The notes beneath the pieces are model-generated. The model worked only from the letters and a program-made list of their open reading frames with translations, did not search any database and had not been told where the DNA came from. DNA of 64,000 nucleotides from Amarobacter sp035326025 (GTDB lineage: Bacteria; Chloroflexota; Dehalococcoidia; Tepidiformales; Tepidiformaceae), in the NCBI GenBank assembly GCA_035326025.1, contig DAOKYT010000004.1:17110-81109 (forward strand), written 5' to 3'. This document shows positions 35,468-43,615 of the stretch, piece after piece (positions within the stretch are counted from its first letter, which is position 1; each line of letters opens with the position of its first letter). Both the position numbers and the translations under genes were made by a program.

Positions 35468-35550
35468 GAGCGTCAAGAGGGCGACCGCGCCCGGCAACCT
35501 GGTTAAGCCTCCAAGGTGCCAAGACGACGTGGTCCTTCCGTGGAAGGACA
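35468..35550 (+). ncRNA. SAM riboswitch (SAM-I/SAM-IV superfamily)
   Basis: Leader of metK. GCGTCAAG opens the core; a short stem GGGCG/CGCCC with an ACCG loop (35479-35492) has no kink-turn, unlike classic SAM-I; CCGGCAACC ... AAGGTGCC forms the conserved SAM-binding P3 region; GACG at 35523-35526 closes P1 with CGTC at 35471-35474. A following hairpin, GTCCTTCC/GGAAGGAC (35532-35549), resembles the extra stem of SAM-IV. These core bases and the short P2 point to SAM-IV or SAM-I/IV. It would sense SAM and turn metK off. Confidence 0.78.
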
Positions 35551-35556
35551 ACAAAA

Positions 35557-35597
35557 GGCGGGCTTGCGGGAAGGCCCGCCCCTCGCAGCGAGGGGTG
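35557..35597 (+). promoter_or_regulatory. switching region between riboswitch and terminator
   Basis: Two overlapping hairpins: GGCGGGC/GCCCGCC (35557-35563 with 35574-35580) and CCCCTCG/CGAGGGG (35579-35585 with 35589-35595). The arm GAGGGGTG (35590-35597) can also pair with CGCCCCTC at 35622-35629, which is the 5' arm of the terminator, so it can act as an antiterminator. Pairing choices are read by eye. Confidence 0.5.
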
Positions 35598-35622
35598 CAC
35601 CGGTGGAGAACGTGAACACATC

Positions 35623-35653
35623 GCCCCTCATGGACTGTGAGGGGCTTTCTTTT
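35623..35653 (+). terminator. intrinsic terminator in the metK leader
   Basis: A perfect 8-bp stem GCCCCTCA/TGAGGGGC with a 7-base loop is followed at once by TTTCTTTT. It lies 42 bases before the metK ATG and downstream of the riboswitch, so it is the likely expression platform. Confidence 0.85.
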
Positions 35654-35694
35654 GCCCGCCGGCCTTGCCAGGAATCGACAAGGAAGGGCAAGAG

Positions 35695-36888
35695 ATGAGT
35701 GAACGCAAGTTGTTGACCTCGGAATCGGTGACCGAGGGCCACCCGGACAAGGTGTGCGACCAGATTTCGGACGCGGTGCTCGATGCCATCTACCGGGACG
35801 ACCCGAGGGCGCGGGTCGCCTGCGAAACGGCGATCACGAACGGGCTGGTGCTGGTGACGGGGGAAATCACGACGAAGACCTACGTTGAAATCCCGAACAT
35901 TGTGCGGCAGACGATCCGGGAAATCGGGTACACGTCGTCGCAGATCGGGTTCGACGCCGAGACGTGCGGGGTCATCACGGCAATCGGGCAGCAGTCGCCG
36001 GATATCGCCGACGGGGTGGACCGCTCGTGGGAGGCGCGGCACGGGCACTCGGAGACGGCGGACCTCGACACCGGGGCGGGCGACCAGGGAATGATGATCG
36101 GGTTTGCCTGCACGGAGACGCCGGAGCTGATGCCGCTAACGATTTCGCTTGCGCACCGGCTAACGCGGCGGCTCGCGCAGGCGCGGAAGAGCGGCGAACT
36201 ACCCTGGCTCCGGCCGGATGGCAAGAGCCAGGTGACCATCGAGTACGGCGAGAACTGGCAACCGATCCGCGCGGAGGCGGTGGTGATCTCGACGCAGCAC
36301 ACACCGGACGTGGACAATGAGACGATAGACACCGATGTGCGGGCGCATATCATCGGCACGATCGTGGACAAATCGCTGGTTGACGAGCGGACGAAGATCT
36401 TTGTGAACCCCTCGGGGCGGTTCGTGATTGGCGGGCCCAAGGGGGATGCGGGGCTTACCGGCAGAAAGATCATCGTGGACACGTATGGGGGGATCGCGAG
36501 GCACGGCGGGGGAGCGTTCAGCGGGAAGGACCCGACGAAAGTGGACCGATCGGGGGCCTACGCGGCCCGCTGGGTGGCGAAGAATATCGTGGCGGCGGGA
36601 CTGGCCACGCGCTGTGAATTCATGCTCTCGTATGCGATTGGGGTGGCGCAGCCGACATCGATAGGCGTGGAGACGTTTGGGACAGGAGCCGTGCCGGACT
36701 CGGTGATCCTGAATGCCGTGCGCAAACATTTCGACCTGCGGCCGGGGGCGATTATCCGCGACCTGGACCTGCGGCGGCCGATCTACCGGCCGACGGCGGC
36801 GTACGGGCACTTCGGCCGGACCGACCTGAACGTGCCGTGGGAAGACACGTCGCGAGCGGCCGACCTGCGCGTGACGGCGGGAAGGTAG
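35695..36888 (+). CDS. metK: MetK, S-adenosylmethionine synthase
   Basis: 397 residues. ESVTEGHPDKVCDQISDAVLD, GAGDQGMMIGFA and GGGAFSGKDPTKVDRSGAYAAR are the three MetK signatures. It makes SAM from methionine and ATP. ATG 35695 follows AAGGAAGGG; an in-frame start at 35665 lies inside the leader and is not favoured. Regulated by the leader riboswitch. Confidence 0.97.
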   Translation: MSERKLLTSESVTEGHPDKVCDQISDAVLDAIYRDDPRARVACETAITNGLVLVTGEITTKTYVEIPNIVRQTIREIGYTSSQIGFDAETCGVITAIGQQSPDIADGVDRSWEARHGHSETADLDTGAGDQGMMIGFACTETPELMPLTISLAHRLTRRLAQARKSGELPWLRPDGKSQVTIEYGENWQPIRAEAVVISTQHTPDVDNETIDTDVRAHIIGTIVDKSLVDERTKIFVNPSGRFVIGGPKGDAGLTGRKIIVDTYGGIARHGGGAFSGKDPTKVDRSGAYAARWVAKNIVAAGLATRCEFMLSYAIGVAQPTSIGVETFGTGAVPDSVILNAVRKHFDLRPGAIIRDLDLRRPIYRPTAAYGHFGRTDLNVPWEDTSRAADLRVTAGR

Positions 36889-36900
36889 CGCCGGCCACCT

Positions 36901-37911
36901 GTGGACGCAATCGTCCTCGTTGGTGGGCAGGGCACCAGGCTGCGGCCGCTGACGGCGACGCGGCACAAGAGCCTGGTGCCCCTCCTGAACCGGCCAGCGA
37001 TCGAGTACCTGTTCGACTGGCTGGCGCGGTCGGGGATCGACCGGGTGGTGCTCGCCCTGGGGCAATCGAACGAGGACCTGGCGGCGAGGTACCCGGCGGG
37101 GAGGCGTGGAGCGATCGAGATTGTGCCGATCGCCGAGAAGGAGCGGCTGGAATCAGGCGGGGCGATCCGCCATGCGGTGCGGACGGCGGGGATTGAAGGC
37201 CGTTTCGTGGTGCTGAATGGCGATGTGTACGCCGACTTCGATTTCCACGCCGCCTTCCAGGCACATGTGCGCTTCGGGGCCGACCTGACGCTGGCACTCC
37301 ACGAAGAGGACGACCCCTCGCAATTCGGCGTGGCCGTGGTCGACGCGGAGGGCCTGGTGACCGGGTTCGTGGAGAAGCCGCCGCGCGGCGAGGCGCCTTC
37401 GCGGCTGGTGAATGCGGGCGTGTGGATCTTCGAGCCGGGGCTGGTCGACGAGATCCCTGCCGGGGCGGTGCGAGTGGAGGAGACGCTCTTCCCATCGCTG
37501 GTGGCACGGCGGCGGCGGGTGCTGGGGTACCGGTTCGAGGGGCACTGGGCGGACCTGGGGACGCCGAGGCGCTACCTTGCCCTGAGCCGGGCGCTCCTGG
37601 GCGGCGCCAACGACATCGCGGCGGGGGCGAGCATCGCCGGGGACGCCGAGGTCGCAGGTTCGGCGTTGGGCCCGGGGAGCGCGGTGGGAAGCTGCGCGCG
37701 GGTGGTCGATTCGATCCTGTGGGAAGGCGTGACGGTGGGAACCGGGGCGGTGGTGGAACGCAGCATCCTGGCCGATGGCGTGACCGTGGGCGAAGGAGCC
37801 ACGGCGGTCGGGGTGATCGCGGGGAAGGGCGCGTCGATCGGCCCCGGCACGGTGGTACCCGATGGCACCTCCATCGATCCGGGCGGCAGGTATGATGGGT
37901 CCCATGGTTGA
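36901..37911 (+). CDS. sugar-phosphate nucleotidyltransferase (mannose-1-P guanylyltransferase-like)
   Basis: 336 residues. VLVGGQGTRLRPLTATRHKSLVPLLNRP is the nucleotidyltransferase signature, LNGDVYADFD carries the metal aspartate and GFVEKPP follows. The last 100 residues are a left-handed beta-helix of hexapeptide repeats (VDSILWEGVTVGTGAVVERSILADGV). Could make GDP-mannose or another NDP-sugar. GTG start 12 bases after metK. Overlaps the mutase gene, which would supply its sugar-1-phosphate. Confidence 0.85.
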   Translation: MDAIVLVGGQGTRLRPLTATRHKSLVPLLNRPAIEYLFDWLARSGIDRVVLALGQSNEDLAARYPAGRRGAIEIVPIAEKERLESGGAIRHAVRTAGIEGRFVVLNGDVYADFDFHAAFQAHVRFGADLTLALHEEDDPSQFGVAVVDAEGLVTGFVEKPPRGEAPSRLVNAGVWIFEPGLVDEIPAGAVRVEETLFPSLVARRRRVLGYRFEGHWADLGTPRRYLALSRALLGGANDIAAGASIAGDAEVAGSALGPGSAVGSCARVVDSILWEGVTVGTGAVVERSILADGVTVGEGATAVGVIAGKGASIGPGTVVPDGTSIDPGGRYDGSHG

Positions 37912-39325
37912 GAACCCGGTCCACTTTGGCACGGATGGCTGGCGGGCCATCATCGCAGACACGTTCACGTTCGAAAATGTCGCTGCCTGCGCACAGGCAA
38001 CGGCCGAGCATTTCGCGGCGACCTATGGGCCGGCCCGGCCGGTTGTCGTGGGGTACGACACACGCTTCCTCTCGGACGAGTTCGCGCTGACTGTTGCGCG
38101 CGTACTGGCGGGGAATGGGTTGCGGGTGCAGCTGGCGAACCGGCCTGCCCCGACGCCCGCATTGAGCCACCGCATCATTGAAGCGCAGGCATGCGGGGGG
38201 GTCGTTGTCACGAGCTCGCACAACCCGTACCGGTGGAACGGGATCAAGGTGAAACCGCACTACGGCGGGAGCGCGAGCCCGGAGTTCGTGGCCGCGATCG
38301 AGGCGCGGGTGCCGGCCGTCCTCGAAGGTCACTCGAAGGTGAAGATGGCGGCGGCGAACAGCGCGGACATCGAGCGATTCGACCCGGTGCCGGGCTATCT
38401 GAAGGCGCTCGCGGGCCAGGTGGACATCCGCCGGATCAGGAATGCGGGGCTGAAAGTGGCGGTGGACCCGATGTATGGGGCGGGGGCCGGGCTGTTCGAC
38501 GAGCTGCTGGATGGTGGCAAGACGACGGTGCAGGAGATCCACTCGGAACCGAACCCAGCCTTCCCCGGCATCCGGGCACCCGAACCGATCGAGGCGAACC
38601 TGGGGGAGTTCATGCTGCTGATGGCGACGGGGCGCTACGACATCGGCATCGCGAATGATGGGGACGCGGACCGGCTCGGGGTGGTGGACGAGAAGGGGAA
38701 CTACATCGACCAGCTGCGGACGTTCGCGCTGCTGGTGAACTACCTGCTCGGCGAGCGGGGATTGCGCGGGCCGGTGGTCAAGTCGGTGACGACGACGAAC
38801 ATGGCAAAGCTGCTGGCGGACCACTACGGCGTGGAGTGTTACGAGACGCCGGTGGGCTTCAAGCACATCGGGCCGCTGATGATGGAGAAGGATGCGCTCA
38901 TCGGTGGGGAGGAGAGCGGGGGCTACGGCTTCCGAGGGCACCTGCCAGAGCGCGACGGCATCCTGGCGGGGCTGTACCTGCTGGACTATGCGGCGGCGAC
39001 AGGCAAGCCAGCTTCGGAGCTGCTGGAGCGGGTGTTCGCGATCACCGGGCCGCACTACTACGAGCGGCTGGACTTCGACCTGGAACCGGGCTCCAACGAG
39101 AAGGTGAAGGCGATACTCGATGCGGCCAACCCTGGCGAAATCGCGGGGAGGCCCGTGCTTCGGTCGGACCGGACGGACGGGTGGCGCTTCTTCATCGAGG
39201 AAGGGTGGCTGCTGTTCCGGCTTTCGGGGACGGAGCCGCTGTTGCGGATCTATACCGAAGTGACCTCGAGCGCGCTGGTGAAGCCGCTGCTCGAGGCGGG
39301 GAAGGGCATCGCGGGGGTCGCCTGA
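37904..39325 (+). CDS. phosphohexomutase (phosphoglucomutase/phosphomannomutase)
   Basis: 473 residues from ATG 37904 (ATGs at 37892 and 37895 are alternatives). The four alpha-phosphohexomutase motifs are present: VVVTSSHNPYRWNGIK with the phosphoserine, ANDGDADRLG metal loop, GGEESGGYGFRGH sugar-binding loop, and LSGTEPLLRIY phosphate loop. It interconverts hexose-6- and hexose-1-phosphates. Start overlaps the nucleotidyltransferase stop by eight bases. Confidence 0.9.
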   Translation: MVENPVHFGTDGWRAIIADTFTFENVAACAQATAEHFAATYGPARPVVVGYDTRFLSDEFALTVARVLAGNGLRVQLANRPAPTPALSHRIIEAQACGGVVVTSSHNPYRWNGIKVKPHYGGSASPEFVAAIEARVPAVLEGHSKVKMAAANSADIERFDPVPGYLKALAGQVDIRRIRNAGLKVAVDPMYGAGAGLFDELLDGGKTTVQEIHSEPNPAFPGIRAPEPIEANLGEFMLLMATGRYDIGIANDGDADRLGVVDEKGNYIDQLRTFALLVNYLLGERGLRGPVVKSVTTTNMAKLLADHYGVECYETPVGFKHIGPLMMEKDALIGGEESGGYGFRGHLPERDGILAGLYLLDYAAATGKPASELLERVFAITGPHYYERLDFDLEPGSNEKVKAILDAANPGEIAGRPVLRSDRTDGWRFFIEEGWLLFRLSGTEPLLRIYTEVTSSALVKPLLEAGKGIAGVA

Positions 39326-39934
39326 GCACCTGCCAGCCACGGGCTGGAGGGTCTTCGGGCTGGCCGGAAGAGAGCCGGAATGGGGCTCGAACACGTGGTG
39401 GTGGGGCTGGCGCGCATCGCGGGCTCGTTGCCCGTCCCGCGGTGGGCGTTCGTGGGCGTTCGTGGGCGGGATCATGCGGTGCTCGTGGACTTGAGCGACC
39501 TGTTCATGATGAACCTGCTGGACCTGGGCGGCCGGGCTTCGCCTCTCCGCGCCGGAACGTGGCCGTCGCAGGCTCGATCCCGGCCGCGTTGAAGCTGTCG
39601 CCGGAGTACGCGCCGCAGTACGGGAGGCGGCTGGATGACCTTACGGCGGTGGAAGCGGTGGAGGCGGTGTGGGACCCGGTGACGGGAGTGGTGGGATGCC
39701 GGGCGCGGGCGGGGGTGGCTTTCGTGTCGGGGGATCTCGACGTAATCTGGGATTCTGCGGCTCGCAACGGGAGGGAATCAGGCTTACCGGCCCACCTCCC
39801 AGCCTTCAGTCCGCGAGGGAGGCCGACGGCCTCGCGCGGGCAGCCACGACCGAATGGCGTGGCGGGCACCGGACAGTCCCTCACCGGGCAAGCGCCGGCG
39901 AACGAGTTGGAGATCGCAGGAAGGACTTACCTGT
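39326..39934 (+). other. intergenic stretch with a possible broken small gene and ilvB leader
   Basis: A frame from ATG 39380 encodes FVGVRGRDHAVLVDLSDLFM and stops at 39592. Continuing in the next frame gives LKLSPEYAPQYGRRL and AVEAVWDPVTGVVGCRAR up to about 39780, which reads like protein, so a frameshifted hypothetical gene is possible; no family recognised. GGGCGTTCGT occurs twice in tandem (from about 39446). The last 150 bases hold GC-rich inverted repeats but no convincing T-box or leader peptide for ilvB. Confidence 0.3.
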
Positions 39935-41626
39935 ATGGCGCGCTTGACTGGCGCACAGATGGTGCTGGAGAGCCTCCAGCGCGAAGGCGTGGACACGATC
40001 TTCGGGTATCCCGGAGGCGTGGTGCTCCCGCTTTACGACACACTTCCGCAGTATCCGGGCATCCGGCACATCCTTGTCCGGCACGAGCAGGGCGCGGCAC
40101 ACATGGCCGACGGCTATGCCCGGGCCAGCGGACGGATGGGCGTGTGCCTTGGGACGAGCGGTCCGGGGGCAACGAACCTTGTGACCGGCATCTGCACGGC
40201 GTGGATGGACTCGACGCCGGTGCTGGCGCTGACCGGGAACGTGACGCGCTCGCTGCTCGGGAAGGACGGGTTCCAGGAAGCGGATATCACGGGGATCACG
40301 CATTCGATCACCAAGCACAACTACCTCGTGATGCGGCCGGAAGAGATCGCGCTGACGATGCGCGAGGCGGCCCACATCTGCCGCACGGGACGACCGGGAC
40401 CGGTGCTGGTGGATATTCCGAAGGACGTGTTCCAGGAGTCGGCGGAGTTCGACTGGCCAGAACAGATCAACCTGCGGGGCTACAAGCCGACAACGGAAGG
40501 GCACGCCGGGATGATCCGGCGGGCGGCGGAGCTCATCGACCAGTCGAAGCGTCCGATCATCATCGCCGGGCACGGGGTGATCTGGGGTGAAGCACACAAC
40601 GAACTGGTGGAGCTGGCGGAGAAGGCCGACATCCCGGTGATCACGACGTTCCTGGGGATCGGCGCGTTCCCGGAGTCGCATCCGCTGAGCTACGGCTGGC
40701 TGGGCATGCACGGCATGTTCTATGCGAACATGGCGGCGGACCAGGCAGACCTGGTCATCGGTATCGGCATGCGGTTCGACGACCGTGCGATGGGCAGGTT
40801 CAACGACTTCAACCCGGGCGTGAAGATCATCCACATCGACATCGACCCGGCGGAGATCGGCAAGAACTTCCCGACGGCGGTGCCGATCGTGGGGAATGCG
40901 AAGAACGTGCTCCCGCGGCTTGCCGAGCAGGTGAAGGAGGCGGAGCGCCAGGAGTGGCGGAACTGGATCGACCAGGTGCGGGAGGAACACCCAAGCCTGC
41001 ACATCCGGGAGAGCCGGCGGATGCTGCCGCAATACGTGGTGCGGACCCTCTACGAAGAGACGAACGGGGATGCGACGATTGTGACGGGCGTGGGCCAGCA
41101 CCAGATGTGGGCCGGTCAGCACTACTTCTACAAGCGGCCGCGGCAGCTGGTGACCTCGGGCGGGCTGGGGACGATGGGCTTCGAACTGCCGGCGGCGATC
41201 GGGGCGCAGGTAGCGCTACCGGAGGCGGAGACGTGGGCGATCTGCGGTGATGGCGGCTTCCAGATGACGCTCCAGGAGATGGCCGTGCTGGTGGACGAGA
41301 ACCTGCCGGTGAAGATCGCGATCTTCAACAATGGCTACCTGGGCATGATCCGGCAGTGGCAACACCTGTTCTATGACCGGAACCTGGTTGATGCGGCGAT
41401 GACGCAGCCGGACTTTTGCAAGCTGGCCGACGCCTATGGCATCCGGGCCATCCGGGTGGAGACCAAGGCGGAGGTGGCGCCGGCGATCCGGGAGGCGCGG
41501 GCGTACCGGGGGCCGATCCTGCTCGACTTCCAGATCGACCAGGAGGAGAACGTGTGGCCGATGGTGCCCGCGGGAGCGGCGCTATCGGAGACGATTGAGG
41601 CCCCGGCCGAGGAGCTTGCCCGATGA
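39935..41626 (+). CDS. ilvB: IlvB, acetolactate synthase large subunit
   Basis: 563 residues. GVDTIFGYPGGVVLPLYD start, HEQGAAHMADGYARASG with the ThDP-activating glutamate, GKDGFQEADITGITHSITKHNY (FAD/substrate side), and ThDP motif GDGGFQMTLQEMA...NNGYLGMIRQWQ, which marks a biosynthetic acetolactate synthase. It makes acetolactate for branched-chain amino acids. ATG 39935 after AGGAAGGA. Stop overlaps ilvN (ATGA). Confidence 0.95.
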   Translation: MARLTGAQMVLESLQREGVDTIFGYPGGVVLPLYDTLPQYPGIRHILVRHEQGAAHMADGYARASGRMGVCLGTSGPGATNLVTGICTAWMDSTPVLALTGNVTRSLLGKDGFQEADITGITHSITKHNYLVMRPEEIALTMREAAHICRTGRPGPVLVDIPKDVFQESAEFDWPEQINLRGYKPTTEGHAGMIRRAAELIDQSKRPIIIAGHGVIWGEAHNELVELAEKADIPVITTFLGIGAFPESHPLSYGWLGMHGMFYANMAADQADLVIGIGMRFDDRAMGRFNDFNPGVKIIHIDIDPAEIGKNFPTAVPIVGNAKNVLPRLAEQVKEAERQEWRNWIDQVREEHPSLHIRESRRMLPQYVVRTLYEETNGDATIVTGVGQHQMWAGQHYFYKRPRQLVTSGGLGTMGFELPAAIGAQVALPEAETWAICGDGGFQMTLQEMAVLVDENLPVKIAIFNNGYLGMIRQWQHLFYDRNLVDAAMTQPDFCKLADAYGIRAIRVETKAEVAPAIREARAYRGPILLDFQIDQEENVWPMVPAGAALSETIEAPAEELAR

Positions 41627-42234
41627 CTCCCTCGGTGAATGGTTCGCGCAAACGGCACGCGCAGCACACCGTCGTTGCCATCGTGGAGGACAAGCCAGGC
41701 GTGCTGATGCGCGTGGCGAGCCTGTTCCGGCGGCGGGGGTTCAACATCGAGTCGCTGACCGTGGGGTACTCGGAGTCGCCGGGGTTGAGCCGGATGACAA
41801 TCGTTGTGGATGGGGCGAGCGCGCCAGTGGAGCAGGTGGAGAAGCAGCTCTACAAGCTCATCGACGTGGTGAAGGTGACGGACCTGAGCAACGAAGACAT
41901 GGTGGCGCGCGAGCTGGCGATGTTGAAGGTGCGCTGCAACAACGTGAACCGGCACGAGCTGCTGGACATCGCGAACGTGTTCCGGGCGGACGTGGTGGAC
42001 ATCGCGACCAACTCGATCATCCTCCAGGTGGTGGGTGACGAGGACAAGATCGACGGCCTGGTGAAGATGTGTGAGCCGTACGGGATCCGGGAGCTTTCGC
42101 GCACGGGGCGAATCGCGATGGTCCGCGGGGCGAAGACGACGACGGTCCACGAGCCGGAGCCAGAGAAGATTGCGAAAATCCACGCGACGCAGGGGCGGCG
42201 GGTGGAAGGGGAGCTGCCGTTCAGCAGCGATTGA
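41623..42234 (+). CDS. ilvN: IlvN, acetolactate synthase regulatory subunit
   Basis: 203 residues. ACT domain at about 14-90 (VVAIVEDKPGVLMRVASLFRRRGFNIESLTVG) binds valine for feedback control, followed by the IlvN C-terminal domain (LAMLKVRCNNVNRHELLDIANVFRADVVD). Translated from ATGA overlap with ilvB. Confidence 0.95.
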   Translation: MTPSVNGSRKRHAQHTVVAIVEDKPGVLMRVASLFRRRGFNIESLTVGYSESPGLSRMTIVVDGASAPVEQVEKQLYKLIDVVKVTDLSNEDMVARELAMLKVRCNNVNRHELLDIANVFRADVVDIATNSIILQVVGDEDKIDGLVKMCEPYGIRELSRTGRIAMVRGAKTTTVHEPEPEKIAKIHATQGRRVEGELPFSSD

Positions 42235-42249
42235 CACGGCAGCCTGGCG

Positions 42250-42300
42250 CACGACGAAGAGCTCCCTCCGGGCACTGCCGGGAGGGAGTTCTTTGTCGTG
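42250..42300 (+). terminator. terminator after ilvBN
   Basis: A long near-perfect inverted repeat. Outer arm CACGACGAAGA (42250-42260) pairs with TCTTTGTCGTG (42290-42300); inner arm GCTCCCTCC pairs with GGAGGGAG around a CCGGGCACTGCCGG core. The TTCTTTG after the inner stem gives a weak T-run. Likely the end of the ilvBN transcript. Confidence 0.75.
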
Positions 42301-42302
42301 AA

Positions 42303-42337
42303 GACTCGGGAACGAGGACTCGGGACTGAGGACGAAG
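42303..42337. repeat. degenerate 7-bp tandem array
   Basis: Five 7-base units, GACTCGG, GAACGAG, GACTCGG, GACTGAG, GACGAAG, start two bases after the terminator. Same period as the arrays at 35318 and 55027, with a different unit. Confidence 0.65.
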
Positions 42338-42541
42338 CAAGGACCTCGCAGGGCGCCATGACTGGCGCGCCCCGGATAGCGGGAGGCACTCTGTTCGAAA
42401 TAGCGCGGGAAGATCTCGAACGAGGTGAACCCGCGAGGGTTCGGTGGGAGGAAGCCTGGCAAACCGGACCACGGGGAGGTGAGTTGTCGGCGGGCGCGGC
42501 GGGCCATACGCTACGGCCACATTCGCACCCCCGGCGGACGC

Positions 42542-43612
42542 ATGCTCAAGATCGAACTTTCCTATCGCGGGCTGGTCGTCGTGGGGCTCGCGATCCTTTC
42601 GTTGTGGGGCCTGGTCCAAATCTGGCCGGTGGTGCTGCTGGTGCTGACGGCCTTCATCTTCATGGCGGCGCTTCTGCCGTACGTGGAGTGGCTGGTCCGG
42701 CACGGGTTCAACCGCGTGGTGGCGGTGCTGCTGATCTTGCTGACGATCCTGGTGGGGCTGGGGTCGATGGTGGCGCTCGTGGCGCCGGCGATGTTCGACG
42801 AGTTCCGCGATCTGCGGTCGAACCTGCCGGACTACGCGGAGGACTTCGAGCGGTTCATGGCGGACTTCGGGTTCGAGACGGACCGGTGGGACCTTCCGGA
42901 GCGCGCGGAGGACATCAACTGGAGCAACCTGATCAGCGGGAGCCAGGCGGTTGATTACGGGCAGCGCGCGCTGGTGGGTGTGCTTTCGGCATTCACGGTG
43001 CTGGTGCTGACGGCGTATTTGCTTGTGGACACGAAGCGGCTGCGGGTGTTCCTGTTCCGGTTCATCCCGGGGGAGCGCGAACCCGACGCGGAACACTTCA
43101 TCCAGGCGCTGAGCCGGGTGGTCGGCGGGTATGTCCGCGGGCAGCTCATCACTTCGATGATCATCGGGCTGTACACGCTGGTGGTGCTGCTGATTGTGGA
43201 TGTGCCGAACGCGGTGGCGTTTGGCGTGCTGGCCGCGTTCGCGGACATCATCCCGCTGATCGGGGCGTTCATCGCGATCGTGCCGGCGGCGGTGGCGGCG
43301 TTCCAGGAATCGCCGACACAAGCGCTGATCGTCCTGATCGCGCTGCTGGTCTACCAGCAATTCGAAGACCGGTTCCTTGTGCCACGCGTCTATGGCCAGA
43401 CGCTGAACCTCCCGGCGCTCGTCGTGTTGATCGCGGTACTGGTGGGTGGGGAGTTGCTGGGGATCACCGGGGTGTTGCTGGCGCTGCCGGCCGCGGCGGC
43501 GGGGCGCGTGGTGCTCGACTATTACCTTGACCGGAGGGATGCGGGCCGGGGGCTGGAACAGGGGGACGGGCACAAGGAGCTGCTGGCCCCCGATGCTCCG
43601 GCGGAGGCGTAG
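42542..43612 (+). CDS. AI-2E family membrane transporter
   Basis: 356 residues with seven to eight membrane segments, beginning LVVVGLAILSLWGLVQIWPVVLL. A soluble loop (residues 95-150) is rich in acidic residues; the FADIIPLIGAFIAIVPAAVAAF and LVPRVYGQTLNLPALVVLIAVLVGG blocks mark PF01594. Members export signalling molecules or ions (Na+/H+ for some); substrate unknown. ATG 42542; the upstream in-frame extension lacks hydrophobic start features. Three bases before the next gene. Confidence 0.87.
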   Translation: MLKIELSYRGLVVVGLAILSLWGLVQIWPVVLLVLTAFIFMAALLPYVEWLVRHGFNRVVAVLLILLTILVGLGSMVALVAPAMFDEFRDLRSNLPDYAEDFERFMADFGFETDRWDLPERAEDINWSNLISGSQAVDYGQRALVGVLSAFTVLVLTAYLLVDTKRLRVFLFRFIPGEREPDAEHFIQALSRVVGGYVRGQLITSMIIGLYTLVVLLIVDVPNAVAFGVLAAFADIIPLIGAFIAIVPAAVAAFQESPTQALIVLIALLVYQQFEDRFLVPRVYGQTLNLPALVVLIAVLVGGELLGITGVLLALPAAAAGRVVLDYYLDRRDAGRGLEQGDGHKELLAPDAPAEA

Positions 43613-43615
43613 GCC

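Noticed and set aside
39540..39600. tRNA-like T-arm (GCAGG CTCGATC CCGGC)
   Set aside because: The T-stem has a mismatch and no acceptor, D or anticodon arms can be paired around it on either strand.
39780..39934. T-box or amino-acid leader peptide before ilvB
   Set aside because: No specifier loop, no AGGGTGG-type motif, no leader peptide rich in Ile, Leu or Val, and no terminator before the ATG.
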